NCBI RefSeq assembly: GCF_014204515.1 | Contig: NZ_JACHLI010000004.1 | Location: 186,001 to 250,000, forward strand | Reading direction: 5' to 3' | From: Pseudomonas nitroreducens | Lineage (GTDB): Bacteria; Pseudomonadota; Gammaproteobacteria; Pseudomonadales; Pseudomonadaceae | DNA: 64,000 bases | In this document: piece after piece, positions 34,507-42,906 of the stretch | How positions within the stretch are numbered: position 1 is the stretch's first letter | How the letters are laid out: each line of letters starts with the position of its first letter | The notes under the pieces: model-generated | Told to the model about the DNA's origin: nothing | Seen by the model: the letters and a program-made list of their open reading frames with translations, nothing else | Databases searched by the model: none | Translations under genes and position numbers: made by a program

Positions 34507-34537
34507 GGGCCCGTCAGTCATGACGGGCCCTTTTTTA
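34507..34537 (+). terminator. Second intrinsic terminator in the GST-metR gap
   Basis: GGGCCCGTCA / TGACGGGCCC followed by TTTTTTAT. No gene precedes it on the plus strand within about 190 bp, so it may end a small RNA. The direction for metR (minus strand) lacks a comparable T-run. Confidence 0.88.
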
Positions 34538-34629
34538 TGGCCGTCCGTCCGACGCAAAGCCTTGAATAGCCGGGATCGAGCTGCTGACGAAGAATTCCTC
34601 AGTCAGCGGGTGGGGAAGGTAACTGGCTG

Positions 34630-35550
34630 TCAGCCCTTGGCCGCGCTGACCCCTTCCAGGGTGGCGAAGGAGGTGTCCTTGGCCGTCAGCAGGAAATCGC
34701 GCATGAACGGTGCATCCAGCATGTCCGCGCGGATGGCGGCGTACAGGGTGCAGTACAGGCCCTTCTCGCCCAGGCGCTTGGCGGTCACGTAGCCGCGCGA
34801 GCTGTACTCGTGCAGCGCCCAGTTGGGCAGGCTGCAGACGCCGCGCCCGGATGCCACCAGTTGCATCATCATCACCGTCAGTTCCGAGGTGCGCACCTGG
34901 GCCGGTTCCACGTCGGCGGGCTCGAGGAAGCGGGTGAAGATGTCCAGACGGTCGCGCTCGATGGGGTAGGTGATCAGCGTCAGGTTGGCCAGGTCTTCCG
35001 GGGTGATGAAGGACTTGCCGGCCAGTGCGTGGTGGTTGTCCACCGCCAGCAGCGCCTCGTAGGTGAACAGCGGCACGTAGGTGATGCCGGCGATCTCCAC
35101 CGGGTCGGAGGTCACCACCAGGTCCAGGTCGCCGCGGGCCAGCGCCGGCAGCGGGGCGAAGGAGAAGCCGGAGGCGAGGTCCAGCTCCACTTCCGGCCAG
35201 GCGTCGCGGAACTGGTCGATGGTCGGCATCAGCCACTGGAAGCAGCTGTGGCATTCGATGGCCATGTGCAGGCGGCCGGCGGTGCCGCCGGCCAGGCGCG
35301 CCAGGTCGCGCTCGGCGCCGCGCAGCTGCGGCAGCACGGCGTCGGCCAGCTGCAGCAGGCGCAGACCGGCGCTGGTGAAGCGCACCGGCTTGGTCTTGCG
35401 GATGAACAGGGAAAGGCCGAGGCGTTCCTCCAGCTCCTTGAACTGGTGGGACAGGGCGGACTGGGTGAGGTGCAGGCGCTCGGCAGCTTCTACCAGGCTG
35501 TCGGCTTCGCGCAGGGCATGCAGGGTTTTCAGGTGTCGGAGTTCAAGCAT
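34630..35550 (-). CDS. metR: LysR-type regulator of methionine biosynthesis
   Basis: A 306-residue LysR-type activator. The opening MLELRHLKTLHALREADSLVEAAERLHLTQSALSHQFKELE and the effector-domain segments ECHSCFQWLMPTIDQFR and VVTSDPVEIAGITYVPLF are the MetR pattern, in which homocysteine is the co-effector and metE/metH-type genes are targets. ATG 35550 starts exactly at the family N-terminus. None of its usual targets is in the window. Confidence 0.9.
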   Translation of the reverse strand: MLELRHLKTLHALREADSLVEAAERLHLTQSALSHQFKELEERLGLSLFIRKTKPVRFTSAGLRLLQLADAVLPQLRGAERDLARLAGGTAGRLHMAIECHSCFQWLMPTIDQFRDAWPEVELDLASGFSFAPLPALARGDLDLVVTSDPVEIAGITYVPLFTYEALLAVDNHHALAGKSFITPEDLANLTLITYPIERDRLDIFTRFLEPADVEPAQVRTSELTVMMMQLVASGRGVCSLPNWALHEYSSRGYVTAKRLGEKGLYCTLYAAIRADMLDAPFMRDFLLTAKDTSFATLEGVSAAKG

Positions 35551-35659
35551 GGCGCGGCCTCGCCTCACTATGAGGAAATCTTGATAAAACGGCGGATCAA
35601 TTGAGTTGTACTCATGATAAGCCGGCGGCTGGCGCTTCACCAGCGCACTTTCGTCGGCC

Positions 35660-36103
35660 TCACCAGCTCAGGTAGAACATGCCCTTGGCCAGCAGGACGA
35701 TCAGCACCACGTGGGCGAACACGCTGTAGTGGATGCGGCGGGAGCGTTGGCGGGTCATGCGTCCTGCGCGGAATGAATACATGGCGAAGAGGAAATGCCC
35801 GAGGACACTGCTGGCCAGCAGCAGCTTGAGGCTGAGCAGCGTGGCGAAGGGTGAGGCCAGCGGGTCAGCCAGCAGCGGCGCGTAGCGCAGGTGCAGCAGG
35901 CCCAGGCCGCTGCCGAACAGGGTCAGGATCACCCAGGGCATGACCCGGCGCAGGCGCCGGCCCAGCGCGCCCTCGACCATTTTCATCGCCCGCGCCGGGA
36001 CGTGGCGGTGAATGCTGTCCAGGATCAGCACCTCGAAGAACACCGTGCCGACGAACAGGATCGCGGCGAACAGGTGCAGCACCAGCAGGATGGGGTAGGC
36101 CAT
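35660..36103 (-). CDS. CopD-like integral membrane protein
   Basis: A 147-residue inner-membrane protein with four hydrophobic helices. The opening LLVLHLFAAILFVGTVFFEVL and the later His in KLLLASSVLGHFLF and IHYSVFAHVVLI resemble the CopD/DUF2269-like group, whose conserved histidines could bind copper or heme. Function unknown. It follows metR on the same strand, separated by 109 bp, and diverges from the alpha/beta hydrolase gene. Confidence 0.7.
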   Translation of the reverse strand: MAYPILLVLHLFAAILFVGTVFFEVLILDSIHRHVPARAMKMVEGALGRRLRRVMPWVILTLFGSGLGLLHLRYAPLLADPLASPFATLLSLKLLLASSVLGHFLFAMYSFRAGRMTRQRSRRIHYSVFAHVVLIVLLAKGMFYLSW

Positions 36104-36297
36104 GGCGAAACTTCCGAGCGGGGGTTTCCTATCTTCGCCAGTGCCTGGGGCGAGCGCCCTTGATCCGGATCATGGGAAGGGCCGTCGGTGACCGCTCGGC
36201 GCCTTTCATCAAACTGTCACCGAGCTGTGGCAGAGCGCGCGACGGAAATTCATCAGAATCGCGCTCCACTGGGGTTTTGCGTTCCGGATTTTCACTC

Positions 36298-37293
36298 ATG
36301 CGTGCTTTGCTGCTGGCGGTCGCCCTTCTGTGCGGACTGCCCACTCTCTCTTTTGCCGCCGATCGTTGCGATGCGCGGGTGCCGACCGAGCTGGTCGACC
36401 TGGGCGACGTGCGCCTGGCCTACCAGAGCATCGGCCGTCCGCAGGACCCGACGCTGCTGCTGATCATGGGGCTGGGCGGCCAGTTGATCCACTGGCCGGA
36501 CGAGGTGGTCGAAGCGCTCTGCCAGCAGGGCTTCCGGGTGATCCGCTACGACAACCGCGACGTCGGCCTGTCCGCCTGGCGGGTTCCTACGCCGACCGGG
36601 AACCTGACCTACGAAGTGATTCGTTATCGCCTTGGCCTGCCTGTCAGCGCGCCCTACAGCCTGACCGACATGGCCGGTGATGCCCTGCACCTGCTGGACG
36701 CCCTGCACGTCGAGCGCGCCCATGTGCTGGGCGCGAGCATGGGTGGGATGATTGCCCAGCACGTGGCTGACCTGGCTCCGCAGCGGGTGATCAGCCTGAC
36801 CCTGGTAATGACCAGTTCCGGCGCCCAGGGCCTGCCGGCGCCCAGCGAGTCGCTGTTGCGCCTGCTGGCCCGGCGCGAAGCGGCCAGCCGCGAGCAGGCC
36901 ATCGAGCAGCAGGCCGACCTGCTGGCCGCCCTCGGCAGCCCGGAAGTGCGTGACGACCGCCAGCAACTGCTGCAGCAGGCGGCGCGCTCCTACGATCGCG
37001 CCTTCAATCCCGAAGGCGTGCAGCGGCAGATCCTGGCGATCCTCGCCGAGCCCAGCCGGGTGGACCTGCTCAACCGCCTGAACGTGCCGACCCTGGTGGT
37101 CCACGGTACCGCCGACCCGCTGCTGCCGGTGATGCACGGCGTGCACGTGGCGGCGCATATCCGCGGCTCGGTGCTCAAGCTGATTCCCGGCATGGCCCAC
37201 CGCTTCCAGGAGGATTTCAAGGAACCGCTGCTGGGCGCGGTGCTGCCCTACCTGCGCGAGCACCAGGGCGGCGGGCACGTCGCCCAGCTCTGA
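36298..37293 (+). CDS. Secreted alpha/beta hydrolase
   Basis: A 331-residue alpha/beta-fold hydrolase. A signal peptide (MRALLLAVALLCGLPTLSFAA) suggests periplasmic location. The oxyanion region LLLIMGLGGQLIHWPD, the nucleophile elbow GASMGG (Ser), an acid in VVHGTADPLLPV and the C-terminal His in IPGMAHRF complete the triad. The specific ester or amide substrate is unknown. ATG 36298 directly precedes the signal peptide; the longer in-frame extension to 36160 is unlikely. Confidence 0.86.
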   Translation: MRALLLAVALLCGLPTLSFAADRCDARVPTELVDLGDVRLAYQSIGRPQDPTLLLIMGLGGQLIHWPDEVVEALCQQGFRVIRYDNRDVGLSAWRVPTPTGNLTYEVIRYRLGLPVSAPYSLTDMAGDALHLLDALHVERAHVLGASMGGMIAQHVADLAPQRVISLTLVMTSSGAQGLPAPSESLLRLLARREAASREQAIEQQADLLAALGSPEVRDDRQQLLQQAARSYDRAFNPEGVQRQILAILAEPSRVDLLNRLNVPTLVVHGTADPLLPVMHGVHVAAHIRGSVLKLIPGMAHRFQEDFKEPLLGAVLPYLREHQGGGHVAQL

Positions 37294-37308
37294 GCGGTGG
37301 GGCTTTTT

Positions 37309-37386
37309 GTAGGAGCGAGCTTGCTCGCGAACATTTCGCCGGCCAGGCCGGTGTCGGGATGGTTCGCGAGCAAGCTCGCTCCTATA
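37309..37386. repeat. REPIN (GAGCGAGCTTGCTCGC type)
   Basis: Two inverted REPs of the first type around a loop of about 28 bp, immediately after the alpha/beta hydrolase stop. Confidence 0.92.
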
Positions 37387-37410
37387 GGTCTGCAAGGTCA
37401 TTTCACTTGG

Positions 37411-37482
37411 GTAGGAGCGGACTCCGTCCGCGATAGGCTCGCAGCGCGCCGGAGGTCAATCGCGGACGGAGTCCGCTCCTAC
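37411..37482. repeat. REPIN (GAGCGGACTCCGTCCGCG type)
   Basis: A 72-bp REPIN of the second type. Its arms and much of its loop match the copy at 60673-60744, which has exactly the same length. Confidence 0.93.
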
Positions 37483-37496
37483 GCTGCCTGCAGGAT

Positions 37497-38411
37497 TCAG
37501 TGATCCGGCAGGCTGTAGCGCTCGGCGAAGTACTGCCGGAGGAACTCCACCGCCACCCGCACCTTGGCCGAGCTGGCCAGCGGCGCGGCGTAGACCGCCC
37601 AGATGTCCGCCGGCTGCTGGTATTCCGGCAGCACCTGCACGAGGCGCCCGTCCGCCAGGCTGTCCTGCACGTCCCACCAGGAACGCAGCAGGATGCCGCG
37701 TCCATCCATGCACCACTGGTGCACCACCTCGCCATGGTTGGAGGACAGACGGCCGGTCACCTTCACGCCTTCCTCGCCATCGGGGCCAAGCAGTTGCCAG
37801 ACGCCGAAGGGGTGGTCGCGCTCCTTGATCACCAGGCAGTCGTGCCCGGCCAGCTCGGCCAGGGTGCGCGGGGTGCCGCGCTGCTCCAGGTAGGCCGGCG
37901 CGGCGCAGAGCAGCCGGCGGTTGCGGGCCAGCGGCTTGGCGATGAGGTTCGGGTCGATCTCGTTGCCCACCCGTACGTCGAGGTCGAAGCCTTCGCCGAT
38001 CAGGTCCACCAGGCGATCCTGCACATCCAGGCGGATGTCCAGCTGCGGGTGGCGCGTGGCGAGTTCCGACAGGGCAGGGGCGACGAAGCGCCGGCCCAGG
38101 CCCAGGCTGCTGGCGATGCGCAGCTGGCCGCTCGGTTCGCGGTGCAGTGCGGACACGTCGTCGCCCATGCGCTGCACCGAATCGAGAATGCGCAGCGCCC
38201 ACTGGTAGACGCGCTCGCCATCCTCGCTCACCGAGACCCGACGGGTGGTGCGGTGCAGCAGGCGCACGCCGAGGTCTTCCTCCAGGAGGCGGATGCGCTT
38301 GCTGACGAACGCGGCGGACATGCCCAGCTCGCTGGCGGCCGCGGCGAAGCTGGAGCGGCGGGTGACATGGACGAAGACCCGCAGGTCTTCCAGGTTCGGC
38401 AGATTATTCAC
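37497..38411 (-). CDS. LysR family regulator, DmlR-like
   Basis: A 304-residue LysR-type regulator. The HTH region is LEDLRVFVHVTRRSSFAAAASELGMSAAFVSKRIRLLEE, followed by an effector domain with DLDVRVGNEIDPNLIAKPLA. It diverges from the D-malate/tartrate dehydrogenase gene (99 bp between starts), as dmlR (yeaT) does from dmlA (yeaU) in E. coli, so a D-malate-responsive activator is the best guess. Two REPINs lie just after its stop. Confidence 0.85.
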   Translation of the reverse strand: MNNLPNLEDLRVFVHVTRRSSFAAAASELGMSAAFVSKRIRLLEEDLGVRLLHRTTRRVSVSEDGERVYQWALRILDSVQRMGDDVSALHREPSGQLRIASSLGLGRRFVAPALSELATRHPQLDIRLDVQDRLVDLIGEGFDLDVRVGNEIDPNLIAKPLARNRRLLCAAPAYLEQRGTPRTLAELAGHDCLVIKERDHPFGVWQLLGPDGEEGVKVTGRLSSNHGEVVHQWCMDGRGILLRSWWDVQDSLADGRLVQVLPEYQQPADIWAVYAAPLASSAKVRVAVEFLRQYFAERYSLPDH

Positions 38412-38510
38412 GGTTCGTGTTTCAAGAATCCACAGTCGTCTGGATTATGTTTGCTTTGACGACTTATAGCATGGCCCGCACCGCCACTCACCCGACCTGC
38501 GAGGTGCACC

Positions 38511-39596
38511 ATGAGCAAGACCTACAGAATCGCCACCCTTCCCGGAGACGGCATCGGCCAGGAAGTCCTGCCCGAAGGCCTGCGCGTGGTCCAGGCCGCC
38601 GTCCGCAAGCATGGCCTGCAGCTGGAGTTCCAGGAGTTCGACTGGGCCAGCTGCGACTACTACCTGGAGCACGGCAAGATGATGCCGGACGACTGGTTCG
38701 AACAGCTGCAGGGCTTCGACGCGCTGTACTTCGGCGCCGTCGGCTGGCCGGACAAGGTGCCCGACCACATCTCCCTGTGGGGCTCGCTGCTGAAGTTCCG
38801 CCGCGAGTTCGACCAGTACGTGAACATCCGCCCGGTGCGCCTGTTCCCTGGCGTGCCCTGTCCGCTGGCCGGCAAGAAGCCCGGCGACATCGATTTCGTG
38901 GTGATCCGCGAAAACACCGAAGGTGAATATTCGTCCCTGGGCGGGCGCATGTTCGAAGGCACCGAGAACGAGTTCGTGCTGCAGGAATCGGTGTTCACCC
39001 GTCGCGGTGTCGATCGCATCCTCAAGTACGCCTTCGACCTGGCCCAGACCCGCGAGCGCAAGCGCCTGACCTCGGCCACCAAGTCCAACGGCATGGCGGT
39101 GAGCATGCCCTACTGGGATGAGCGGACCGCCGCCATGGCCGCCGGCTACCCGGACATCACCTGGGACAAGCAGCACATCGACATCCTCTGTGCGCGCTTC
39201 GTGCTGCAGCCGGAACGCTTCGACGTGGTGGTGGCCTCCAACCTGTTCGGCGACATCCTCTCCGACCTCGGCCCGGCCTGCGCCGGCACCATCGGCATCG
39301 CGCCGTCCGCCAACCTCAACCCGGAGCGCAGGTTCCCCTCGCTGTTCGAGCCGGTACACGGTTCGGCGCCGGACATCTTCGGCCAGAACATCGCCAACCC
39401 CATCGCCATGATCTGGTCCGGTGCACTGATGCTCGACTTCGTCGGCCAGGGCGATGCGCGCTACCGCGCCGCCCATGACGACATCCTCAAGGCCATCGAG
39501 CAGGTGATCGCCGAAGGCGCCGTCACCCGGGACATGGGCGGGAAACTGTCGACCCAGGCGGTCGGTGCAGCAATTGCCGAGATCGTGGGCGGATAA
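38511..39596 (+). CDS. dmlA: D-malate / tartrate dehydrogenase (decarboxylating)
   Basis: A 361-residue cytoplasmic beta-decarboxylating dehydrogenase of the isopropylmalate/isocitrate family. It oxidises D-malate to pyruvate and CO2, and often tartrate as well, using NAD, Mg/Mn and K. Family motifs are YRIATLPGDGIGQEVLPEG, DFVVIRENTEGEYSSLGG, SNLFGDILSDLGPA and EPVHGSAPDIFGQNIANPIA. The gene order matches E. coli dmlA-yeaV-yeaW-yeaX. Here it would remove the D-malate formed from carnitine-derived malic semialdehyde (inference). ATG 38511 is preceded by GAGGTGCACC. Confidence 0.9.
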   Translation: MSKTYRIATLPGDGIGQEVLPEGLRVVQAAVRKHGLQLEFQEFDWASCDYYLEHGKMMPDDWFEQLQGFDALYFGAVGWPDKVPDHISLWGSLLKFRREFDQYVNIRPVRLFPGVPCPLAGKKPGDIDFVVIRENTEGEYSSLGGRMFEGTENEFVLQESVFTRRGVDRILKYAFDLAQTRERKRLTSATKSNGMAVSMPYWDERTAAMAAGYPDITWDKQHIDILCARFVLQPERFDVVVASNLFGDILSDLGPACAGTIGIAPSANLNPERRFPSLFEPVHGSAPDIFGQNIANPIAMIWSGALMLDFVGQGDARYRAAHDDILKAIEQVIAEGAVTRDMGGKLSTQAVGAAIAEIVGG

Positions 39597-39714
39597 TTCT
39601 TACATATTCGATAAACGTGCCGGAATGCCCGTGACAGAGCGGTTACGGGCATTTCCAGGCGCGCCGTCGGGGCGATAACTGCCTCTTGCGCCCTGCGGCG
39701 TTTCATCGCAGACT

Positions 39715-39740
39715 GTTAACCATTAGATATTTGTTAACCA
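39715..39740. promoter_or_regulatory. Operator-like direct repeat GTTAACCA-N10-GTTAACCA upstream of the BCCT gene
   Basis: Two identical GTTAACCA octamers with an 18-bp period lie 100 bp before the BCCT start codon. The same arrangement with the same spacing is at 41540-41565. Binding by one regulator is the simplest reading. Confidence 0.6.
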
Positions 39741-39839
39741 ATGGTTGATGAATCTGAATTCAACCTTGGTGACGCTGCACCATCCGCTGTCTGCGTCGGA
39801 TGAGTGACAACAACAATAAAACGTCCCAGGAGACGCCTG

Positions 39840-41477
39840 ATGTCCCGCCTGCTGTCCCAGAACAACAAGAAGGTCGATGTATTCCTGATATCCATGAGCC
39901 TGGTGGCGGTGCTGCTCACCGTGATCGGTCTCGCGGCCTTCCCGGCCCAGGCCGAACAGGCCGCCAATCAGCTGTTCGAACTGTCCACCCGCTCCTTCGG
40001 TACCGCCGTCCAGCTGATCATCTTCGGCAGCACCCTGGCGGTGCTGTACATCGCCTTCAGCAAGTACGGCAACATCCGCCTGGGCAGCGGCAAGCCCGAG
40101 TACGCCACCGCGACCTGGGTGTTCATGTTCATCTGCGCCGGCATGGGCTCCTCGACCCTCTACTGGGGCGTGATGGAGTGGGCCTACTACTACCAGTCGC
40201 CGGGCCTGAACATCGTCCCGCAGTCCCGTGAAGCCCTGGAGTACAGCGTCGGCTATTCGTTCTTCCACTGGGGCATCAGCGCCTGGTCGATCTACGCGCT
40301 GGCTTCGCTGGCCATGGCCTACCACTTCCATGTGCGCAAGAAGAGCGGCCTGAACCTGGCCTCCGTCGTCGAAGCCGTCACCGGCTTCAAGGCCACCGGC
40401 CCCGTGGGCCGCGTGGTCGACCTGATCTTCCTGCTGACCATGATGGGCGCGCTCACCGTGTCCCTGGCGCTCACCGCCTCGACCCTGACCCGCGGCCTTT
40501 CCGGGCTGGTCGGCACGCCGGACACCTTCACCGTGCAGGTGATGGTGATCGGCATGATCGCCGTGCTGTTCTCCCTGAGTTCCTACATCGGTATCGACGG
40601 CGGCCTGCAGAAGCTCAGCAAGGTCGTCTGCTACGGCGCCCTGGTGTTCGCTGCCGTGGTGCTGCTGGTCGGCCCGACCCAGTTCACCATCAACAACACC
40701 GCCAACGGCCTGGGCCTGATGATCCAGAACTACGTGCACATGAGCCTGTTCACCGACCCGGCGGGCGACGGTGCCTTCACCCGCAACTGGACGGTGTTCT
40801 ACTGGCTCTGGTGGGTGTCCTATGCGCCGGGCGTGGCCATGTTCGTGACCCGAGTGTCCCGTGGCCGGCAGATCAAGGAAGTGGTGTTCGCCCTGCTGCT
40901 GGGCGGCAGTGTCGGCTGCTGGTTCTTCTTCGGTGCGCTGGAAAGCTACAGCATGCACCAGTTCATCACAGGCGCCATCGACGTGCCGAAGATCCTCACC
41001 GAGCAGGGCGGCGAGAGCGCGGTGGAAGCGCTGCTGCTGGGACTGCCGGTGGGCAAGCTGTTCCTCGCCGTGTACCTGTTCATCATGGCGGTGTTCTGCG
41101 CCTCGCACATGGACGCCGCCGCCTACGCCGTGGCCGCCACCAGCACCCGCAACCTGCAGGAAGGCGACGATCCGACGCCGACCCACCGCCTGTTCTGGGC
41201 CATCACCCTGACCCTGGTGCCGCTGGCCATGCTGTTCGCCAAGGCCTCGCTGTCGACCATGAAGACCGCCGTGGTGCTCACCGCGATCCCGTTCACCGTC
41301 ATCCTGCTGGTGAAGGTCTACGGCTTCTTCAAGTGGATGCTGCAGGACTACGGCTCGATACCCGCCTACCGCATCGAGGAGGAAGCCGCCGCCATGGCGC
41401 TGGAAGGCCAGCCCGCGCAGGCTGCGGACGCCGAAGCGCTGCCGCCGGTTGCGAAAAAGGTGGCCCTCGCCCAGTGA
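39840..41477 (+). CDS. BCCT family betaine/carnitine/choline transporter (YeaV-like)
   Basis: A 545-residue inner-membrane transporter with twelve hydrophobic helices. The conserved tryptophan-rich region of the family is at YSVGYSFFHWGISAWSIYALASLAMAY and NWTVFYWLWWVSYAPGVAMFVTRVSRGRQIKE. Substrates are quaternary amines. Position between dmlA and the Rieske oxygenase suggests carnitine or gamma-butyrobetaine. ATG 39840 follows CCAGGAGACG; a start 12 codons earlier is possible but has no binding site. The operator-like repeat at 39715 and the terminator at 41485 frame it as its own transcription unit. Confidence 0.92.
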   Translation: MSRLLSQNNKKVDVFLISMSLVAVLLTVIGLAAFPAQAEQAANQLFELSTRSFGTAVQLIIFGSTLAVLYIAFSKYGNIRLGSGKPEYATATWVFMFICAGMGSSTLYWGVMEWAYYYQSPGLNIVPQSREALEYSVGYSFFHWGISAWSIYALASLAMAYHFHVRKKSGLNLASVVEAVTGFKATGPVGRVVDLIFLLTMMGALTVSLALTASTLTRGLSGLVGTPDTFTVQVMVIGMIAVLFSLSSYIGIDGGLQKLSKVVCYGALVFAAVVLLVGPTQFTINNTANGLGLMIQNYVHMSLFTDPAGDGAFTRNWTVFYWLWWVSYAPGVAMFVTRVSRGRQIKEVVFALLLGGSVGCWFFFGALESYSMHQFITGAIDVPKILTEQGGESAVEALLLGLPVGKLFLAVYLFIMAVFCASHMDAAAYAVAATSTRNLQEGDDPTPTHRLFWAITLTLVPLAMLFAKASLSTMKTAVVLTAIPFTVILLVKVYGFFKWMLQDYGSIPAYRIEEEAAAMALEGQPAQAADAEALPPVAKKVALAQ

Positions 41478-41484
41478 ATCCTGC

Positions 41485-41530
41485 GTGGCGCCGCCGTCCC
41501 GAGGGCGGCGCCACCGGCAGGCTTTTTTTT
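41485..41530 (+). terminator. Intrinsic terminator between the BCCT and Rieske oxygenase genes
   Basis: Perfect GTGGCGCCGCC-type stem (41485-41514) followed by GGCAGGC and a run of eight T (41523-41530). The oxygenase therefore needs its own promoter, consistent with the operator-like repeat right after it. Confidence 0.85.
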
Positions 41531-41539
41531 GCCTGCTTT

Positions 41540-41565
41540 GTTAACCATCGGGTTGCAGTTAACCA
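41540..41565. promoter_or_regulatory. Operator-like direct repeat GTTAACCA-N10-GTTAACCA upstream of the Rieske oxygenase gene
   Basis: Same octamers and spacing as 39715-39740, here 69 bp before the start codon. The spacers differ in sequence, so the octamers and not the whole stretch are conserved. Confidence 0.6.
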
Positions 41566-41633
41566 ATGTTGCAATCAAACAAACAAACGATGGCCGCGCC
41601 CAGCGCGAGTCAACGAAAGCCTGGAGATATCTG

Positions 41634-42755
41634 ATGACCGAGTTCGAACGCCTGCCCGCCGACTTCTGCAGCAATCATGAAAACGCCTACACGATTCCGG
41701 CCAGCTTCTACACCAGCGATGCCGTGTTCGAGCATGAGAAGGAAAAGATCTTCGCCCACAGCTGGATCTGCCTCGGCCATCGCAGCGAAGTTGCGCAGAA
41801 GAACGCCTACATCGTCCGCGAAGTGATCGGCGAGAGCATCATCGTCATCCGTGGCCGCGACGATGTGCTGCGCGCCTTCTACAACGTCTGCCCGCACCGC
41901 GGCCACCAGTTGCTGGAAGGCAGCGCAGGGATTGCCAAGAACGTCATCACCTGCCCGTACCACGCCTGGACCTTCAAGCTCGACGGCGAGCTGACCCACG
42001 TGCGCAACTGCGATCAGGTCGAGGCCTTCGACAAGGGCGACTTCAGCCTGGTACAGCTCAAGGTCGAGGAATACGCCGGCTTCATCTTCATCAACATGGA
42101 CCCGAACTCGGGCAGCGTCGAAGACCAGCTGCCGGGCCTGCAGGCGAGCATGCGCAAGGCCTGCGCGGTGATCGACGACCTGCACCTGGCGGCGCGCTTC
42201 GTCAGCGAGACCCCGGCCAACTGGAAGTCCATCGTCGACAACTACATGGAGTGCTACCACTGCGGGCCGGCGCACCCCAGCTTCGCCGACTCGGTGGACG
42301 TCGGCCAGTACGGCCACACCCTGCACGGCAACTGGTCGCTGCAGTACGGCATCGCCAAGTCCTCGGAGCAGTCCTTCAAGGTCGACGAGTCGGTGACCGA
42401 TCCGTCCTTCGCCGGCTACTGGGCCTGGCCCTGCACCATGTTCAACGTGCCGCCGGGCGCCAACTTCATGACCGTGATCTACGAGTTCCCGGTGGACGCC
42501 GAGACGACCCTGCAGCACTACGACATCTACTTCCTCAACAAGGACATCACCGAGGAGCAGCAGAAGCTCATCGACTGGTACCGCGAAGTGTTCCGTCCGG
42601 AGGACCTGCGCCTGGTGGAGAGCGTGCAGAAGGGCCTGAAGTCCCGCGGCTACCGTGGCCAGGGCCGGATCATGGTGGACAAGCAACGCACCGGCATCAG
42701 CGAGCACGGCATCGCCCACTTCCACAACCTGATCGCGGTCTCCCACCTGGACTGA
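41634..42755 (+). CDS. Rieske-type carnitine monooxygenase oxygenase subunit (CntA/YeaW-like)
   Basis: A 373-residue Rieske non-heme iron oxygenase. The Rieske cluster ligands are Cys86/His88 (CPHRGH) and Cys107/His110 (CPYH). The mononuclear iron site is in NYMECYHCGPAHPSF (His209, His214). The residue bridging the two centres is Glu206 rather than the usual Asp; this glutamate is the hallmark of carnitine monooxygenase CntA, which cleaves L-carnitine to trimethylamine and malic semialdehyde. Glycine-betaine oxygenase GbcA is the main alternative. It pairs with the reductase at 42907. ATG 41634 follows CTGGAGATAT. Confidence 0.9.
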   Translation: MTEFERLPADFCSNHENAYTIPASFYTSDAVFEHEKEKIFAHSWICLGHRSEVAQKNAYIVREVIGESIIVIRGRDDVLRAFYNVCPHRGHQLLEGSAGIAKNVITCPYHAWTFKLDGELTHVRNCDQVEAFDKGDFSLVQLKVEEYAGFIFINMDPNSGSVEDQLPGLQASMRKACAVIDDLHLAARFVSETPANWKSIVDNYMECYHCGPAHPSFADSVDVGQYGHTLHGNWSLQYGIAKSSEQSFKVDESVTDPSFAGYWAWPCTMFNVPPGANFMTVIYEFPVDAETTLQHYDIYFLNKDITEEQQKLIDWYREVFRPEDLRLVESVQKGLKSRGYRGQGRIMVDKQRTGISEHGIAHFHNLIAVSHLD

Positions 42756-42906
42756 CCCGCCGATGCTGCCGGCCCGGCCGGCACTTGCGTGAAGACCGCC
42801 CCGAGCCGTTCGGGGCGGCATCCCTAACAACAGTTCCGCCGCGACCGCTGGCCGCCGGTGGAGGCGGGGGGCAGGACCTCCCGCAAGATGGCAGTCGAGG
42901 TGAACC

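Noticed and set aside
37309..37482. Repeated palindromes that might be taken for a CRISPR array
   Set aside because: Units are inverted pairs with variable loops, not regularly spaced direct repeats, and no cas gene is present. They are REPINs.
41634..42755. Glycine-betaine oxygenase GbcA as identity of the Rieske protein
   Set aside because: The bridging residue Glu206 and the E. coli yeaU-yeaX-like gene order fit carnitine monooxygenase better; I keep betaine as a minor alternative.
42797..42820. GC-rich hairpin between oxygenase and reductase genes as a terminator
   Set aside because: It lacks a T-run and the two genes are expected to be co-expressed; it may only stabilise or attenuate the message.
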